This document shows positions 9,098 to 17,686 of a stretch of 64,000 nucleotides of DNA, piece after piece. Source of the stretch: Halobaculum gomorrense (GTDB taxonomy: Archaea; Halobacteriota; Halobacteria; Halobacteriales; Haloferacaceae); assembly GCF_900129775.1 (NCBI RefSeq), contig NZ_FQWV01000001.1, forward strand, positions 455,780-519,779. The letters are read 5' to 3'. How positions within the stretch are numbered: position 1 is the stretch's first letter; every line of letters begins with the position of its first letter. Below the pieces are notes generated by a model. The model was given only the letters and a program-made list of their open reading frames with translations. It had not been told where the DNA came from and did not search any database. The position numbers and the translations under genes were made by a program.

Positions 9098-9522
9098 CAC
9101 TCGCGGTCGTGAACGTTCTCGCGGACGAACTCGATCGTCTTCTCCATCGGCGTCCCGGGGCCGAAGACGGCGCCGACACCCATCTCCAGCAGGTCGTCGC
9201 GGTCGTCGTCGGGAATGATCCCGCCGACGAGGATCAAGGTGTCCTCGAACGCGTCGTACTCTTTCAGGCCGTCGACGATCTTCGGAACGAGCGTGTTGTG
9301 CGCCCCCGAGAGGATCGAGATGCCGAGGACGTCGACGTCCTCCTGGACGGCCGCCTGGACGATCTCGTCGGGCGCGCGGTGGAGACCGGAGTAGATGACC
9401 TCGAAGCCGGCGTCGCGAAACGCCCGCGAGATGACGTGCGCGCCGCGGTCGTGACCGTCGAGACCGACCTTCGCGATGAGACAGCGGATCTGCCGCCCCT
9501 CCTCGCGCTCTTGGGTACTCAT
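9097..9522 (-). CDS. mcmA2: methylmalonyl-CoA mutase, cobalamin-binding (small) subunit
   Basis: 141-residue stand-alone B12-binding domain. The cobalamin ligand motif D-x-H-x-x-G is present as LDGHDRG (H24 is the lower axial ligand). It is followed by the VIYSGLHRAPDEIVQAA helix, LGISILSGAH and the GGIIPDDDRDDL loop. In archaea the mutase is split into a large catalytic subunit and this small subunit; the large subunit is not in the window. The start at 9522 is the ATG of MSTQEREEGR; the 33-codon extension to 9621 has no family similarity. It overlaps meaB by one base. Confidence 0.94.
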   Translation of the reverse strand: MSTQEREEGRQIRCLIAKVGLDGHDRGAHVISRAFRDAGFEVIYSGLHRAPDEIVQAAVQEDVDVLGISILSGAHNTLVPKIVDGLKEYDAFEDTLILVGGIIPDDDRDDLLEMGVGAVFGPGTPMEKTIEFVRENVHDRE

Positions 9523-9627
9523 GGCTCTCGGTTGGACGGCGCCGGTGTTGACTTTAACGGACGTCCATGATGTGCCGGCCGGCGGCGGGTCGGGGCCGTC
9601 GGTGGCCGGTACGAGGCCCATCGCGCC

Positions 9628-10809
9628 CTACGGGAACTCGACGCTCGCGGCGTACAGTCCGAACGCCGCCGTCTCGATCCCCGAAATCGGGATCGGGACC
9701 ACGCCGACGGTGAGGCCGACCGGTCCGTCGTCGGTCTCGCGAGTGATCTCTCGGTGGGTCACATCGTCCGGGCCGTCGGAGCCGAACAGCGCTCGCTCCG
9801 TGTCGGTCGGGAACGCCTCCGACACGGGGCGACCGACCTCCTGTGATCCGAACATGGCCTCGTAGGCCGAGTTCATCTCCGTCAGAACGGGCTCGCCGCC
9901 GTCGGTCGACTCGACGTACACCGCTGGCGACTTGATCCCGTCGAAAAAGTAGTGCAGTCGATCGCGCTCGACGCGGAGATCGGCCTCCCGTTCGAGTCGG
10001 GCGAGCGCCTCGGCGGCGTGGGACCCGACGATCTCGATGAACTCGGCGTCTTGTCGGTCGAACGCCGCCCGCCGGTCGGTCGTCACCTGCAACACCCCGA
10101 TGTCGCCGACCGGGACGCTCACCACGGACCGAAGGCCGTCGATGTCCCGCACGTGGTCCGGATCCGTCCGGTAGTCGCTGACGATCTGGGTCTCGCCCGT
10201 CTGGTAGGTCCGCCCGGCGATGCCCTCGTCGGTGTCCAGTCTGACGTTCAATTCGCCGTCGTACGTGTGGCCGTACGGATAGAACTCGTCGCCCTCACGC
10301 AGCGCGAGCGCGCACTGACCGTGTCCGAGCGCGTTCGTCACCGCCGAGACGACCGTGTCGCTCACCTCCTTGACCGACTGGCAGCCGGTCAGCTCCTCGG
10401 TGTACACGTTCAGCGCCGACAGCTTCGCGTTCGCCTCCGCGAGGGCGTTGCGCTCGCGCTCGCGCTCGACGCGCTCGGAGACGCGGCGGGCGAGCAGATC
10501 CGTCCCCCCGTCGGTGGCGATGACCTCGTCCACGGGGACCGTCGGCACTTCGTCCCCGTAGACGATCAGCGGGACCGCCCTCGCCGCGGAAGCGATGTTC
10601 TCGACGCAGTTCGACCGGACGGAGACGACGACGACGCAGTCGAGTGTCGGTCCCAGTTCGCGGAGGAACTCGGTCGCGACGGAGCCGCGTTTGTGCAGGA
10701 CGGTCGCGTCGAGGCTCGATTCGATCGCGTCCACGACATCCGCGCCGAATCCGCTGGGCGTGCGGCTCGACACCGCAACGACGACGCGGGCGTCGTGAGA
10801 AGAAGACAT
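9628..10809 (-). CDS. GAF/PAS sensor protein
   Basis: 393-residue soluble sensor without a recognisable output kinase. Residues 1-115 resemble a degenerate receiver or sliding domain (ARVVVAVSSRTPSGF to PLIVYGDEVPT). A short coiled coil follows (RVERERERNALAEANAKL). A GAF domain spans about residues 150-280 (ELTGCQSVKEVSDTV, GIAGRTYQTGETQIVSDYRT, VSVPVGDIGVLQV). A second coil leads into a PAS-like domain (YFFDGIKSPAVYVESTDGG to SAYEAMFGSQEVGRPVSEAF). No His-kinase core is present, so it probably feeds a partner protein. The ATG at 10809 is preferred because an A+T-rich TATA-like stretch at 10844-10853 lies upstream; an earlier ATG would sit inside it. Confidence 0.75.
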   Translation of the reverse strand: MSSSHDARVVVAVSSRTPSGFGADVVDAIESSLDATVLHKRGSVATEFLRELGPTLDCVVVVSVRSNCVENIASAARAVPLIVYGDEVPTVPVDEVIATDGGTDLLARRVSERVERERERNALAEANAKLSALNVYTEELTGCQSVKEVSDTVVSAVTNALGHGQCALALREGDEFYPYGHTYDGELNVRLDTDEGIAGRTYQTGETQIVSDYRTDPDHVRDIDGLRSVVSVPVGDIGVLQVTTDRRAAFDRQDAEFIEIVGSHAAEALARLEREADLRVERDRLHYFFDGIKSPAVYVESTDGGEPVLTEMNSAYEAMFGSQEVGRPVSEAFPTDTERALFGSDGPDDVTHREITRETDDGPVGLTVGVVPIPISGIETAAFGLYAASVEFP

Positions 10810-10932
10810 CAGTCGTTCAGTGTGACCTGATGGATCGCAAAGAAGATAATTCATTCGTCCGGCCGGTGACGGGACGGCGTCGCGGCCGAGGGTGCACGGC
10901 CGACGACCGGTTCCGCCGACCGCCTCAACCCC

Positions 10933-12810
10933 TCACACGTGTTCGTGGAGGAACTCGACGACCGCGCGGTACGCCTCGATGCGGTTCTCCAGCTTCGAGA
11001 AGCCGTGCCCTTCGTCCTCGAAGATCAGCTTCTTCGTCGGGACGTGTTCGCTCGCCTCCTCGACGATCTGTTCGGCCTCGTCGACGGGAACCCGGGGGTC
11101 GTTTGCGCCGTGGAGGACGAACAGCGGCGCCGCGATCTCGTCGACGTGGTTGATCGGCGAGATGGACTCCAGGAACTCCCGGTCGTCCGCGAGGCTCCCG
11201 TACTCGGCCTCGCGCAGTTCGCGGCGCCAGTCGCCGGTGTTCTTGAGGAACGTGACGAAGCTTGCGATGCCGACGATGTCGACCCCGGCGGCCCACAGGT
11301 CGGGGTACTCCGTCATCGCCGCGAGCACCATGAAGCCGCCGTAGCTGCCGCCCATGGCGACGATCCGGTCGGGGTCGACGGCGGGGTGGTCGTGGAGCCA
11401 CTCGACGGCCGCCTCGATGTCGGCGACCGAGTCCATCCGGCGTTCCACGTCGTCGAGGTGGGCGTACGCCTTCCCGTACCCCGAAGAGCCGCGCACGTTC
11501 GGCTCGAACACGCCGTAGCCGTTGTTGAGGAAGTACTGCTTCACGGCGTTGAACGACGGCCGGCGCTGGCTTTCGGGACCGCCGTGGATGTCGACGACGA
11601 CGGGCGTCTCGCCATCGGTCGCGTCGTCGGGCGTCGAGAAGAACGCGGGGATCTCGCGGCCGTCGAAGGTCGGGTAGTGGACCAGCTCCGGCTCGACGAA
11701 CGTCTCCTCGGGAATGCCCGCGGTCGCGGCGTGGGTCCACCGCGACGCCTCGCCGGTCTTCACGTCCACGACGTACGCGTTCGCGTTGACGGTGCTGCCG
11801 GTGACGGTGGCCGCCAGTCGGTCGGCGTCGGGGCCGAACGAGACGCCGCCGGCGACGCCCTTCGGGAGCTCCGCCTCGGCGAACGGGTCGATGCGGTCGG
11901 CCGCGGTGAACTCGCCGACGGTGATCTCCGTGTAGCCGTCGACGTTGCGCGAGTAGGCGACCCGGGTGGTGTCCTCGTCGACGACGACGCCGTCGACGTT
12001 CCAGTCGCCGCCGTCCTCGACGACGAACAGGTCGCCGAGCGCCGCATCGCCGTCGCGGTTCCCGTCGCCACCGCTCTCGTCTCCCCGTCCGTCTCCGCCG
12101 CGATCGCTGCCACCGGGGGCGATCCGCTCCAGCCGGAGAGTGTCGGAGGCGTGGTCGGTGCACACGTACACGCCGTCGCCGTCGGGCGCCCACTCGGGGC
12201 TCTGGAAGCGCGCCTCGCTCGTGTGAGGCGTGAGGTGGATGAGGTCGCCGGTCTCCACGTCGAGCACGTGGAGGTCGTGGTCGAAGCTCGCGTGCGCCTC
12301 GTGGACGAGCAGCCGCGTGTCGTCGGGCGACCAGCCCGCCACCGACAGCCAGCCGTCTCCTTCGTACACCAACTCGGCCTCGTCGCCGGTCTCGTCACGC
12401 CCCTGCACGTACACGTCGAAGACGGACTCGTCGCGTCGGTTCGACGCGAACGCGAACTGCTCGCCGTCGTGGGACCAGCCGCCCCAGCGGTGTTTCGCGT
12501 CGGGCATTCCGGTCCACTCGGTGACGACGCCGGCGTCGGGATCGAGCCGGTACAGCTGCATCCGCTCGTTGCCGCCCTCGTCCATGCCGAACGCGAGTTC
12601 GCGGCGCTCGGGAGACCAGTCCACGAACGTGACGCGCTCCTCGTAGAAGGTGTGCTGTGCGGGCCAGGCCCCCGCCTCGTCGAGGCTCCACACCTGCGGG
12701 GTGCCGGTGGTGTCCATCAGGAACGCGAGGGTGCCGTCGGGGGCGAACGCGGCGCTGTGGGCCGAGCGGACGTTGAGGTACCGCTCGATGTCGTACGTCG
12801 GGTCGCTCAT
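10933..12810 (-). CDS. S9 family prolyl oligopeptidase / acylaminoacyl-peptidase
   Basis: Serine peptidase of 625 residues, probably cytoplasmic since no signal peptide is visible. An N-terminal beta-propeller-like region of WD/TolB-type repeats (SPERRELAFGMDEGG, SHDGEQFAFASNRRD, APDGDGVYVCTD) precedes a C-terminal alpha/beta hydrolase domain. The catalytic triad is Ser489 in GGSYGG, Asp571 in GANDPRVP and His602 in EDEGHGF. The oxyanion region is DIHGGPESQ. A Gly/Asp-rich low-complexity insert (about residues 235-260) is typical haloarchaeal loop expansion. Start at MSDPTYDIER; the much longer upstream extension of the frame is antisense to the glycosyltransferase and not coding. Confidence 0.93.
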   Translation of the reverse strand: MSDPTYDIERYLNVRSAHSAAFAPDGTLAFLMDTTGTPQVWSLDEAGAWPAQHTFYEERVTFVDWSPERRELAFGMDEGGNERMQLYRLDPDAGVVTEWTGMPDAKHRWGGWSHDGEQFAFASNRRDESVFDVYVQGRDETGDEAELVYEGDGWLSVAGWSPDDTRLLVHEAHASFDHDLHVLDVETGDLIHLTPHTSEARFQSPEWAPDGDGVYVCTDHASDTLRLERIAPGGSDRGGDGRGDESGGDGNRDGDAALGDLFVVEDGGDWNVDGVVVDEDTTRVAYSRNVDGYTEITVGEFTAADRIDPFAEAELPKGVAGGVSFGPDADRLAATVTGSTVNANAYVVDVKTGEASRWTHAATAGIPEETFVEPELVHYPTFDGREIPAFFSTPDDATDGETPVVVDIHGGPESQRRPSFNAVKQYFLNNGYGVFEPNVRGSSGYGKAYAHLDDVERRMDSVADIEAAVEWLHDHPAVDPDRIVAMGGSYGGFMVLAAMTEYPDLWAAGVDIVGIASFVTFLKNTGDWRRELREAEYGSLADDREFLESISPINHVDEIAAPLFVLHGANDPRVPVDEAEQIVEEASEHVPTKKLIFEDEGHGFSKLENRIEAYRAVVEFLHEHV

Positions 12811-12966
12811 AGCGTTGTAATCCCCGTCGCGCGTCGAAAGCGTTCGGGTCGGCGAACGGGCTCGCTCCCCGCGTCGCGCGTTCGGGGCGGGCGTCGTCGC
12901 GGCGCCGACCGCACCCCGGGGAGTATCGCCTCTCTTTTTATTCCCCCACTGGTAGCCGATCGCACA

Positions 12967-14028
12967 ATGCGCGTCGCGGTGGTCTCGATGGACACGGTAA
13001 CAACGCGGGACGCCCCCGCGGTCCGTCGGACGCGCCGCGTCGCCACCGGGCTCGACGCCCGCGGACACGATGTCCACTGGCTGTGCGCGCAGTGGTGGGG
13101 CGGCGAGATCCGGCAGTTCGAGCAGGACGATATCGCGTACCACGCGGTGACCGAGCGGCCCGCCGCCGCCCGCTTCCGATCGAAGCTCCCCTTCGCCCTC
13201 CGCCGCGTCGACCCGGACATCGTCCACGCCGTGTCGGTGCCGCCGGGACACGCGACGACCGCGAAGACGACCGCCGCGATGCTGCGGGTCCCGGTCGTCC
13301 TCGACTGGTGGGAGCGCGATCCAGACCGCGGCTCCGACCGCCGGTACCGGAAGGCGGCGACGCGCGCCGACCGGGTAGTCGCGCCCTCCGAGACGGTCCG
13401 CACGGCCGTGCGCGAGCACGGCGCCAGCGGCGTGAACGTCCGCGTGATCCCCGAGAGCATCGACATCGACCTGGTCCGCTCGGCCGACGCGGACGACCGC
13501 TTCGACGTGGTGTGGGGCCGCGATCTCGACGGCGACGCCAACGTCGGCGAGTTCCTCCTCGCGCTGGCGGAGCTGCGCGACCGCGACTGGCGGGCGGCGG
13601 TCGTCGGCGACGGCCCCGCCCGCGACGACGCCGAGCGCATGGCCGCGGACCTGCGGATCGACGACCGGGTGCGGTTCCTCGGCGACCTCGACGCCGCGGA
13701 GTTCGTCCCCGTGCTCAAGGGCTCGCACGTGTTCGCCCAGACGGCGACCTACGAGCCGTTCGCGACGGGGCTGCTGTGGGCGCTGGCGTGCGGTTGCGTC
13801 GGCATCGTCGAGTACCAAGCGGGGTCGTCGGCGCACGAACTCGTCGAGGGGCTCGACCGCGGGCGGCTCGTCACCTCGCCCCAGGAGCTGGCCGACGAGA
13901 TCGTCGCCTGCGGCGACCTCCCCCAGTGGGAGACGAACGACGGGTTCGCCGGCTTCGGCCACGACGAGGTGCTCTCCGAGTGGGTCGACTGGTACGAGGA
14001 CGCGATCGACGACCACGGCTGGTTCTAA
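12967..14028 (+). CDS. glycosyltransferase family 4-like
   Basis: 353-residue GT-B fold glycosyltransferase. The N-terminal Rossmann half begins MRVAVVSMDTV and has DIVHAVSVPPGHATTA. The C-terminal half holds the nucleotide-sugar part: VVGDGPARDDAERMA, VRFLGDLDAAEFVPVLKGSHVFAQTATYEPFATGLL, with the E-P-F-A-T-G-L-L segment standing for the usual E-x7-E motif, so the acceptor Glu region is somewhat divergent. Donor and acceptor are unknown. A TTTTTATTCC box at about 12934-12943 places the start for a leaderless mRNA. It is divergent from the S9 peptidase and not embedded in a polysaccharide cluster. Confidence 0.85.
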   Translation: MRVAVVSMDTVTTRDAPAVRRTRRVATGLDARGHDVHWLCAQWWGGEIRQFEQDDIAYHAVTERPAAARFRSKLPFALRRVDPDIVHAVSVPPGHATTAKTTAAMLRVPVVLDWWERDPDRGSDRRYRKAATRADRVVAPSETVRTAVREHGASGVNVRVIPESIDIDLVRSADADDRFDVVWGRDLDGDANVGEFLLALAELRDRDWRAAVVGDGPARDDAERMAADLRIDDRVRFLGDLDAAEFVPVLKGSHVFAQTATYEPFATGLLWALACGCVGIVEYQAGSSAHELVEGLDRGRLVTSPQELADEIVACGDLPQWETNDGFAGFGHDEVLSEWVDWYEDAIDDHGWF

Positions 14029-14034
14029 AGAACC
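14021..14034 (+). terminator. perfect palindrome GGTTCTAAAGAACC followed by TCTTTT
   Basis: Six-base stems separated by AA overlap the glycosyltransferase stop codon and are followed at once by a pyrimidine/T-rich run. This resembles a transcription end signal; function is inferred. Confidence 0.4.
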
Positions 14035-14171
14035 TCTTTTCGCCTCGGGTTTCCTCGCGCGCCGCTTCGCGGCGCGCTGCGGGAACCGCTCGGCGAAAAC
14101 CCGTTCATACCAAAGTTCCCGCTCGCTCGGCCTTCGGCCTCGCTCGCGGAACAACTACTAGTGACTTCCAC

Positions 14172-14257
14172 ACCGCTTCAGCGACCGCGTCCGCACCGCT
14201 TCAGCGACCACGCCCGCACCGCTTCGACGACCGCGTCCGCACCGCTTCAGCGACCGC
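14172..14257. repeat. 3.7 copies of a 23-bp tandem repeat
   Basis: Units start with ACCGCTTCAGCGACCGCGTC and end CGC. Copies lie at 14172-14194, 14195-14217, 14218-14240 and a 17-base partial copy at 14241-14257, with one to three substitutions between units. They lie between the glycosyltransferase and the halocyanin promoter. There are no spacers, so this is not CRISPR. Confidence 0.85.
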
Positions 14258-14314
14258 ACCGCCCCCGCGTCCGTACCGCCTCCGCACCGTCCCCCGCCAC
14301 GGATTCGATCGACG

Positions 14315-14322
14315 GATATAGG
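14315..14322 (+). promoter_or_regulatory. promoter of halocyanin gene
   Basis: GATATAGG in the otherwise G+C-rich spacer lies about 27-30 bases before the ATG at 14347, consistent with a leaderless transcript. Confidence 0.55.
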
Positions 14323-14346
14323 TTCGGGACACGCCAAGCCGCGGGC

Positions 14347-14913
14347 ATGGAAGACGACACGCTCAGCCGCCGGAGCTTCCTCCGGGGGGCGGCGGGCGCG
14401 ACCGCCGCCGCGGGCGCGGTCGCAGCGGGCGCCGGGAACGCCGCCGCGCAGGCCACCGCCGACGGCTCCGGCACCGTCGAGGTTGGCGCCGGGTCCCAGG
14501 GCCTCAAGTACGTCCCCGGCACCGACCAGACGCTGTACGTGACCCCCGGAACCACCGTCACGTTCGAGTGGGTGACGGGCGGCCACAACATCATCGTGGA
14601 GAGCCAGCCCGATGGCGCCTCCTGGGGCGGCCACGAGCCGCTCGAGGATGAGGGCTTCTCGACGGAGTTCACCTTCGAGACGACCGGCGTGTACGAGTAC
14701 TACTGCGAGCCCCACCAGTCGCTTGGGATGGTCGGGACGCTGGAGGTCGTCGAACAGCTCCCGACGCCGACGGCAACGGCTGCCGGTCCGCCCGAGGTGC
14801 CCGACTCAGCGAAGAGCCTCGGTATCGCCTCGTTCATCGCGATGGTGTCGACGCTCGGGCTGGCATTCTTCTTCACGAAGTACGGCGGCGACTACGAACC
14901 GCCCGAGGAATAG
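14347..14913 (+). CDS. halocyanin, membrane-anchored blue copper protein
   Basis: 188-residue type I copper electron carrier. The N-terminus has a twin-arginine signal (LSRRSFLRGAAGA) followed by an Ala/Gly-rich hydrophobic stretch. The cupredoxin domain spans about residues 40-140. The four copper ligands can be placed: His80 (GGHN), Cys120, His123 and Met128 in YYCEPHQSLGM. After a Pro/Thr linker, residues about 160-176 form a C-terminal transmembrane helix that would anchor the domain on the outer face. It probably shuttles electrons in the respiratory chain. It stands alone; a T-rich stretch after the stop may end transcription. Confidence 0.93.
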   Translation: MEDDTLSRRSFLRGAAGATAAAGAVAAGAGNAAAQATADGSGTVEVGAGSQGLKYVPGTDQTLYVTPGTTVTFEWVTGGHNIIVESQPDGASWGGHEPLEDEGFSTEFTFETTGVYEYYCEPHQSLGMVGTLEVVEQLPTPTATAAGPPEVPDSAKSLGIASFIAMVSTLGLAFFFTKYGGDYEPPEE

Positions 14914-14930
14914 CCGACGCGACGGTAGTT

Positions 14931-14944
14931 GGCGGCTTTTTCGG
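14931..14944 (+). terminator. oligo-T terminator after halocyanin
   Basis: GGCGGCTTTTTCGG directly follows the halocyanin stop; archaeal terminators are often simple T runs. No further gene is visible between here and pstB on either strand. Confidence 0.4.
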
Positions 14945-15125
14945 CGACGTAATCCAACTAATGGCACGGCTGTCTGCCCCGTGTAGAGCCGCCTCAGTGT
15001 CTACACGTGCCCACTCTCAACCGCGCTACTGGTCGCTGTCAGTTGCTACTGGTCGCCGTCGCTGGCGGGCGGAGCGTCGTCGCAAAATCGAACGGCCAGC
15101 CGCGGAATCCAGTGAGCGAGTCGAG

Positions 15126-16052
15126 TTATCCGAACTTCCCGCTGATGTACTCCTCGACGCGCTGGGACTGCGGGTTCTCGAAGATCTTGTCGGTGTCGTC
15201 GTACTCGACGAGTTCACCGCCGGTGAGGAAGACGGCCGTCTGGTCGGAGATACGCGCCGCCTGCTGCATGTTGTGCGTCACGATGACCACCGTGTAGTGC
15301 TCGGAGAGGTCGTCGATCAGGTCTTCGATCTTCGCGGTCGCGATGGGGTCCAGCGCGGACGCTGGCTCGTCCATCAGGATGACCTCCGGGTCGACGGAGA
15401 GACAGCGCGCGATACAGAGGCGCTGTTGTTGCCCGCCGGAGAGGCCGAGCGCGTTGTCGTCGAGACGATCGGACACCTCGTCCCACAGCGCCGCGTCGCG
15501 CAGACAGCGCTCGACGAGTTCGTCGCGCTCGTCCTCGTTCGCGCGCCCGAGGAGGCGCGCGAGCAGCCCCGTCTCGATGTCGCCGTGTTTGCGTGGGCCG
15601 TAAGAGATGTTCTCGGCGATCGACTTCGGGAACGGGTTCGGCGACTGGAACACCATGCCGACGCGCTTGCGGAGTTCGACGAGGTTGACGCCCTCCTGGT
15701 AGATCTCTTGGCCGTCGAGTTTCACCGAGCCGTCGATGCGGGCGCTCTTGACGCGGTCGTTCATCCGGTTGAGACAGCGGAGGAACGTCGACTTCCCGCA
15801 GCCAGACGGTCCGATGAGCGCTGTGACGCTGTTCTTGGGGATGTCCATCGAGACGCCCTTGAGCGCGTGGTCGTCGCCGTAGTACACGTCCAGATCGTCG
15901 ACGGCGAGTTTCGGTTCGCCGGCGAACTCGTAGTTGCGCCACTCGTCTTGGACCTGTTCTTCGGTCTCGCCGGTGGTCGTCTCGGGGTCGGTCTGCGTGT
16001 CGGTGCGGTTCTCGGTCTCCATGTCGGTCGTTCGCTGAGTGGTCTCGCTCAT
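15126..16052 (-). CDS. pstB: phosphate ABC transporter, ATP-binding protein
   Basis: 308-residue ATPase of the high-affinity phosphate importer. After a haloarchaeal Thr/Glu-rich N-terminal extension (about 45 residues) the core shows Walker [10 protein letters not shown], the Q-loop [11 protein letters not shown], signature LSGGQQQR, Walker B VILMDEP and the switch HN in [27 protein letters not shown] is PstB-specific. Its ATG overlaps the pstA stop by four bases (ATGA). It is the last gene of the pst run; no phoU follows, unlike many pst clusters. Confidence 0.97.
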   Translation of the reverse strand: MSETTQRTTDMETENRTDTQTDPETTTGETEEQVQDEWRNYEFAGEPKLAVDDLDVYYGDDHALKGVSMDIPKNSVTALIGPSGCGKSTFLRCLNRMNDRVKSARIDGSVKLDGQEIYQEGVNLVELRKRVGMVFQSPNPFPKSIAENISYGPRKHGDIETGLLARLLGRANEDERDELVERCLRDAALWDEVSDRLDDNALGLSGGQQQRLCIARCLSVDPEVILMDEPASALDPIATAKIEDLIDDLSEHYTVVIVTHNMQQAARISDQTAVFLTGGELVEYDDTDKIFENPQSQRVEEYISGKFG

Positions 16053-17686
16053 TGGTTAAGTTCCCTCCGGAAGTAGTACCTCGCCGCGATGCCGATCGCG
16101 TAGAACGACAACACGACGACGAGCAGTACGAGCGCGGTCGCCCACTTGAACTCGTCAGGGTTGGCGACGTTGCCGGACGCGCCAACGCCGGCGGTGATCA
16201 GGGCGTACAGTTGGTACGGCAGCGCCGATGCCGCATCGAGCAGCACCGGATTCTCGACGAACGGCGGCGACGAGGTGAACGCGAAGCCGCCGACGATGTC
16301 GGGCGTCTGGCTGCCGGGGACGAACACGCCGCCCGCCATCGTCAGCAGGATGGGTGCCGTTTCGCCGGCGATGCGGCCGACGCCGAGGATGATGCCCGTG
16401 ACGACGCCCGGCAGCGCCGCCGGGAGGACGACGCTGCGGATGGTCTGCCACTTCGTGACGCCCAGCGCCGCGCTGGCGTCCCGGTACTCGTCGGGCACCG
16501 ACAGCATCGCCTCACGGCTGGTGATGACCACAAGCGGGAGGAGCATGAATCCGAGCGTGAGCATTCCCGCCAACAGCGACTTCCCGTTGCCGAAGCGGGG
16601 GATGAGGAACGCGAACCCGAACAGGCCGAAAACGATACTCGGCGTCGACCAGAGGCCGTTCGTCGCCACCTCGACCGCCTGCGTGAAGCGGCCGCGCTCG
16701 GCGTACTCGGTGAGGAAGATGGCCGCGCCGACGCCCAGCGGCACCGCGAACAGCACCGCGCCGACGACGAGCCAGATGGTTCCCACGATGGCCGGGAGGA
16801 CGCCGTTGAACTCGTTCATCAGGCCAACACCGTTCATCACGAACGGGAGGTACACCGGCCAGTCAAACGAGAACGCGATGCCAAACAGCACGACCGTCGA
16901 CGTCGGGCCGACGCCCGCACCGACCGCGAAGCCGTTGAGCACGCCGCCGATACCCTTGTACACGGTGAACGCGAGCAGAATGAAGAGGACGCCGACGATG
17001 GAGACGGCGTTGAGATAGACGAGCGTGTACGCGCCCGTGTGGCGGCCGCGTGCGCCGAAGCCGCCGTACGCCTTCGCGGCGGCCCACCCCGAGAGGAGCG
17101 AACTGAACAGCGTCAACGTCGGGATGGTGAAGCCGGCCGTGAACGACGCCTGCTGTTCCCAGCCGAGATTCCACACCCACGACGGACCGATGACGCCGGT
17201 GACGAACACGAGGCCCACGAACGCGGTGAGCACGCCCGCGGGAAGCGTCGACCCGATGTCCTCGCGGGTGACGACGCTCACCGCGAACACGCCGCCGCCG
17301 ACGAAGATCGCCGAGAGCAGCCACCCGATCGTGCCGACTCCGATCGTCTGGGAGGCGACGAGGCCGCCGGCGACGAACCAGACGAATCCGAACGCGATGC
17401 CGGCGACCATGCCGGCGCTTGCCTGCGGTTCGGTCTCGACGTAGCCGAGTCGCGAGCCGACGCCGAAGACGACGACCGCGCCGCCGAGCACGACCAGCGC
17501 ACCGCCGAGGAACGTCGAGACGGGAACGCCCGCGAGCGTGTCGGTCAACGATAGCTGTTGGAACAGCGCCGCGAGCGAGAGCGCGAACAGCAGCGCCGCG
17601 AGGGCGACCGCGCCCGCGGCGACGAGTCCGGTGCTCTCTGCGCCGTCGCGGACGAGCGGGTTTCGGGTGTCGGTCTCGGTCGACAT
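16049..17686 (-). CDS. pstA: phosphate ABC transporter, permease PstA with long N-terminal membrane extension
   Basis: 545 residues, nearly double the size of bacterial PstA. The first 280 or so residues add about six hydrophobic segments. The conserved permease domain follows with [21 protein letters not shown] and the EAA loop [20 protein letters not shown], ending with IAGETAPIL. With PstC it forms the transmembrane channel. The ATG at 17686 shares one base with the pstC stop (TGATG); a GTG one codon upstream is less likely. The enlarged N-terminus seems to be a haloarchaeal trait rather than a fusion error, because the reading frame is continuous and hydrophobic throughout. Confidence 0.95.
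   Translation of the reverse strand: MSTETDTRNPLVRDGAESTGLVAAGAVALAALLFALSLAALFQQLSLTDTLAGVPVSTFLGGALVVLGGAVVVFGVGSRLGYVETEPQASAGMVAGIAFGFVWFVAGGLVASQTIGVGTIGWLLSAIFVGGGVFAVSVVTREDIGSTLPAGVLTAFVGLVFVTGVIGPSWVWNLGWEQQASFTAGFTIPTLTLFSSLLSGWAAAKAYGGFGARGRHTGAYTLVYLNAVSIVGVLFILLAFTVYKGIGGVLNGFAVGAGVGPTSTVVLFGIAFSFDWPVYLPFVMNGVGLMNEFNGVLPAIVGTIWLVVGAVLFAVPLGVGAAIFLTEYAERGRFTQAVEVATNGLWSTPSIVFGLFGFAFLIPRFGNGKSLLAGMLTLGFMLLPLVVITSREAMLSVPDEYRDASAALGVTKWQTIRSVVLPAALPGVVTGIILGVGRIAGETAPILLTMAGGVFVPGSQTPDIVGGFAFTSSPPFVENPVLLDAASALPYQLYALITAGVGASGNVANPDEFKWATALVLLVVVLSFYAIGIAARYYFRRELNQ

Larger units (their letters stand above)
14035..14346. other. gene-free spacer with hairpins and tandem repeats
   Basis: About 310 bases with no plausible gene. 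It holds a 9-bp perfect hairpin with a TTC loop (14057-14077, GCGCGCCGC arms) and a GGCC-TTC-GGCC hairpin flanked by CGCTCGC-like arms (14121-14147). The 23-bp tandem repeats follow (14172-14257), and then the halocyanin promoter. Confidence 0.6.

Noticed and set aside
10939-12966. Forward frame continuous with the glycosyltransferase, opposite the S9 peptidase
   Set aside because: The upstream part is antisense to the peptidase; only the part from 12967 has family motifs and a promoter.
12811-14154. Upstream extension of the S9 peptidase frame
   Set aside because: Antisense to the glycosyltransferase and without propeller or hydrolase motifs; the real start is at 12810.
14172-14257. CRISPR-like array
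   Set aside because: Units abut with no spacers; simple tandem repeat.
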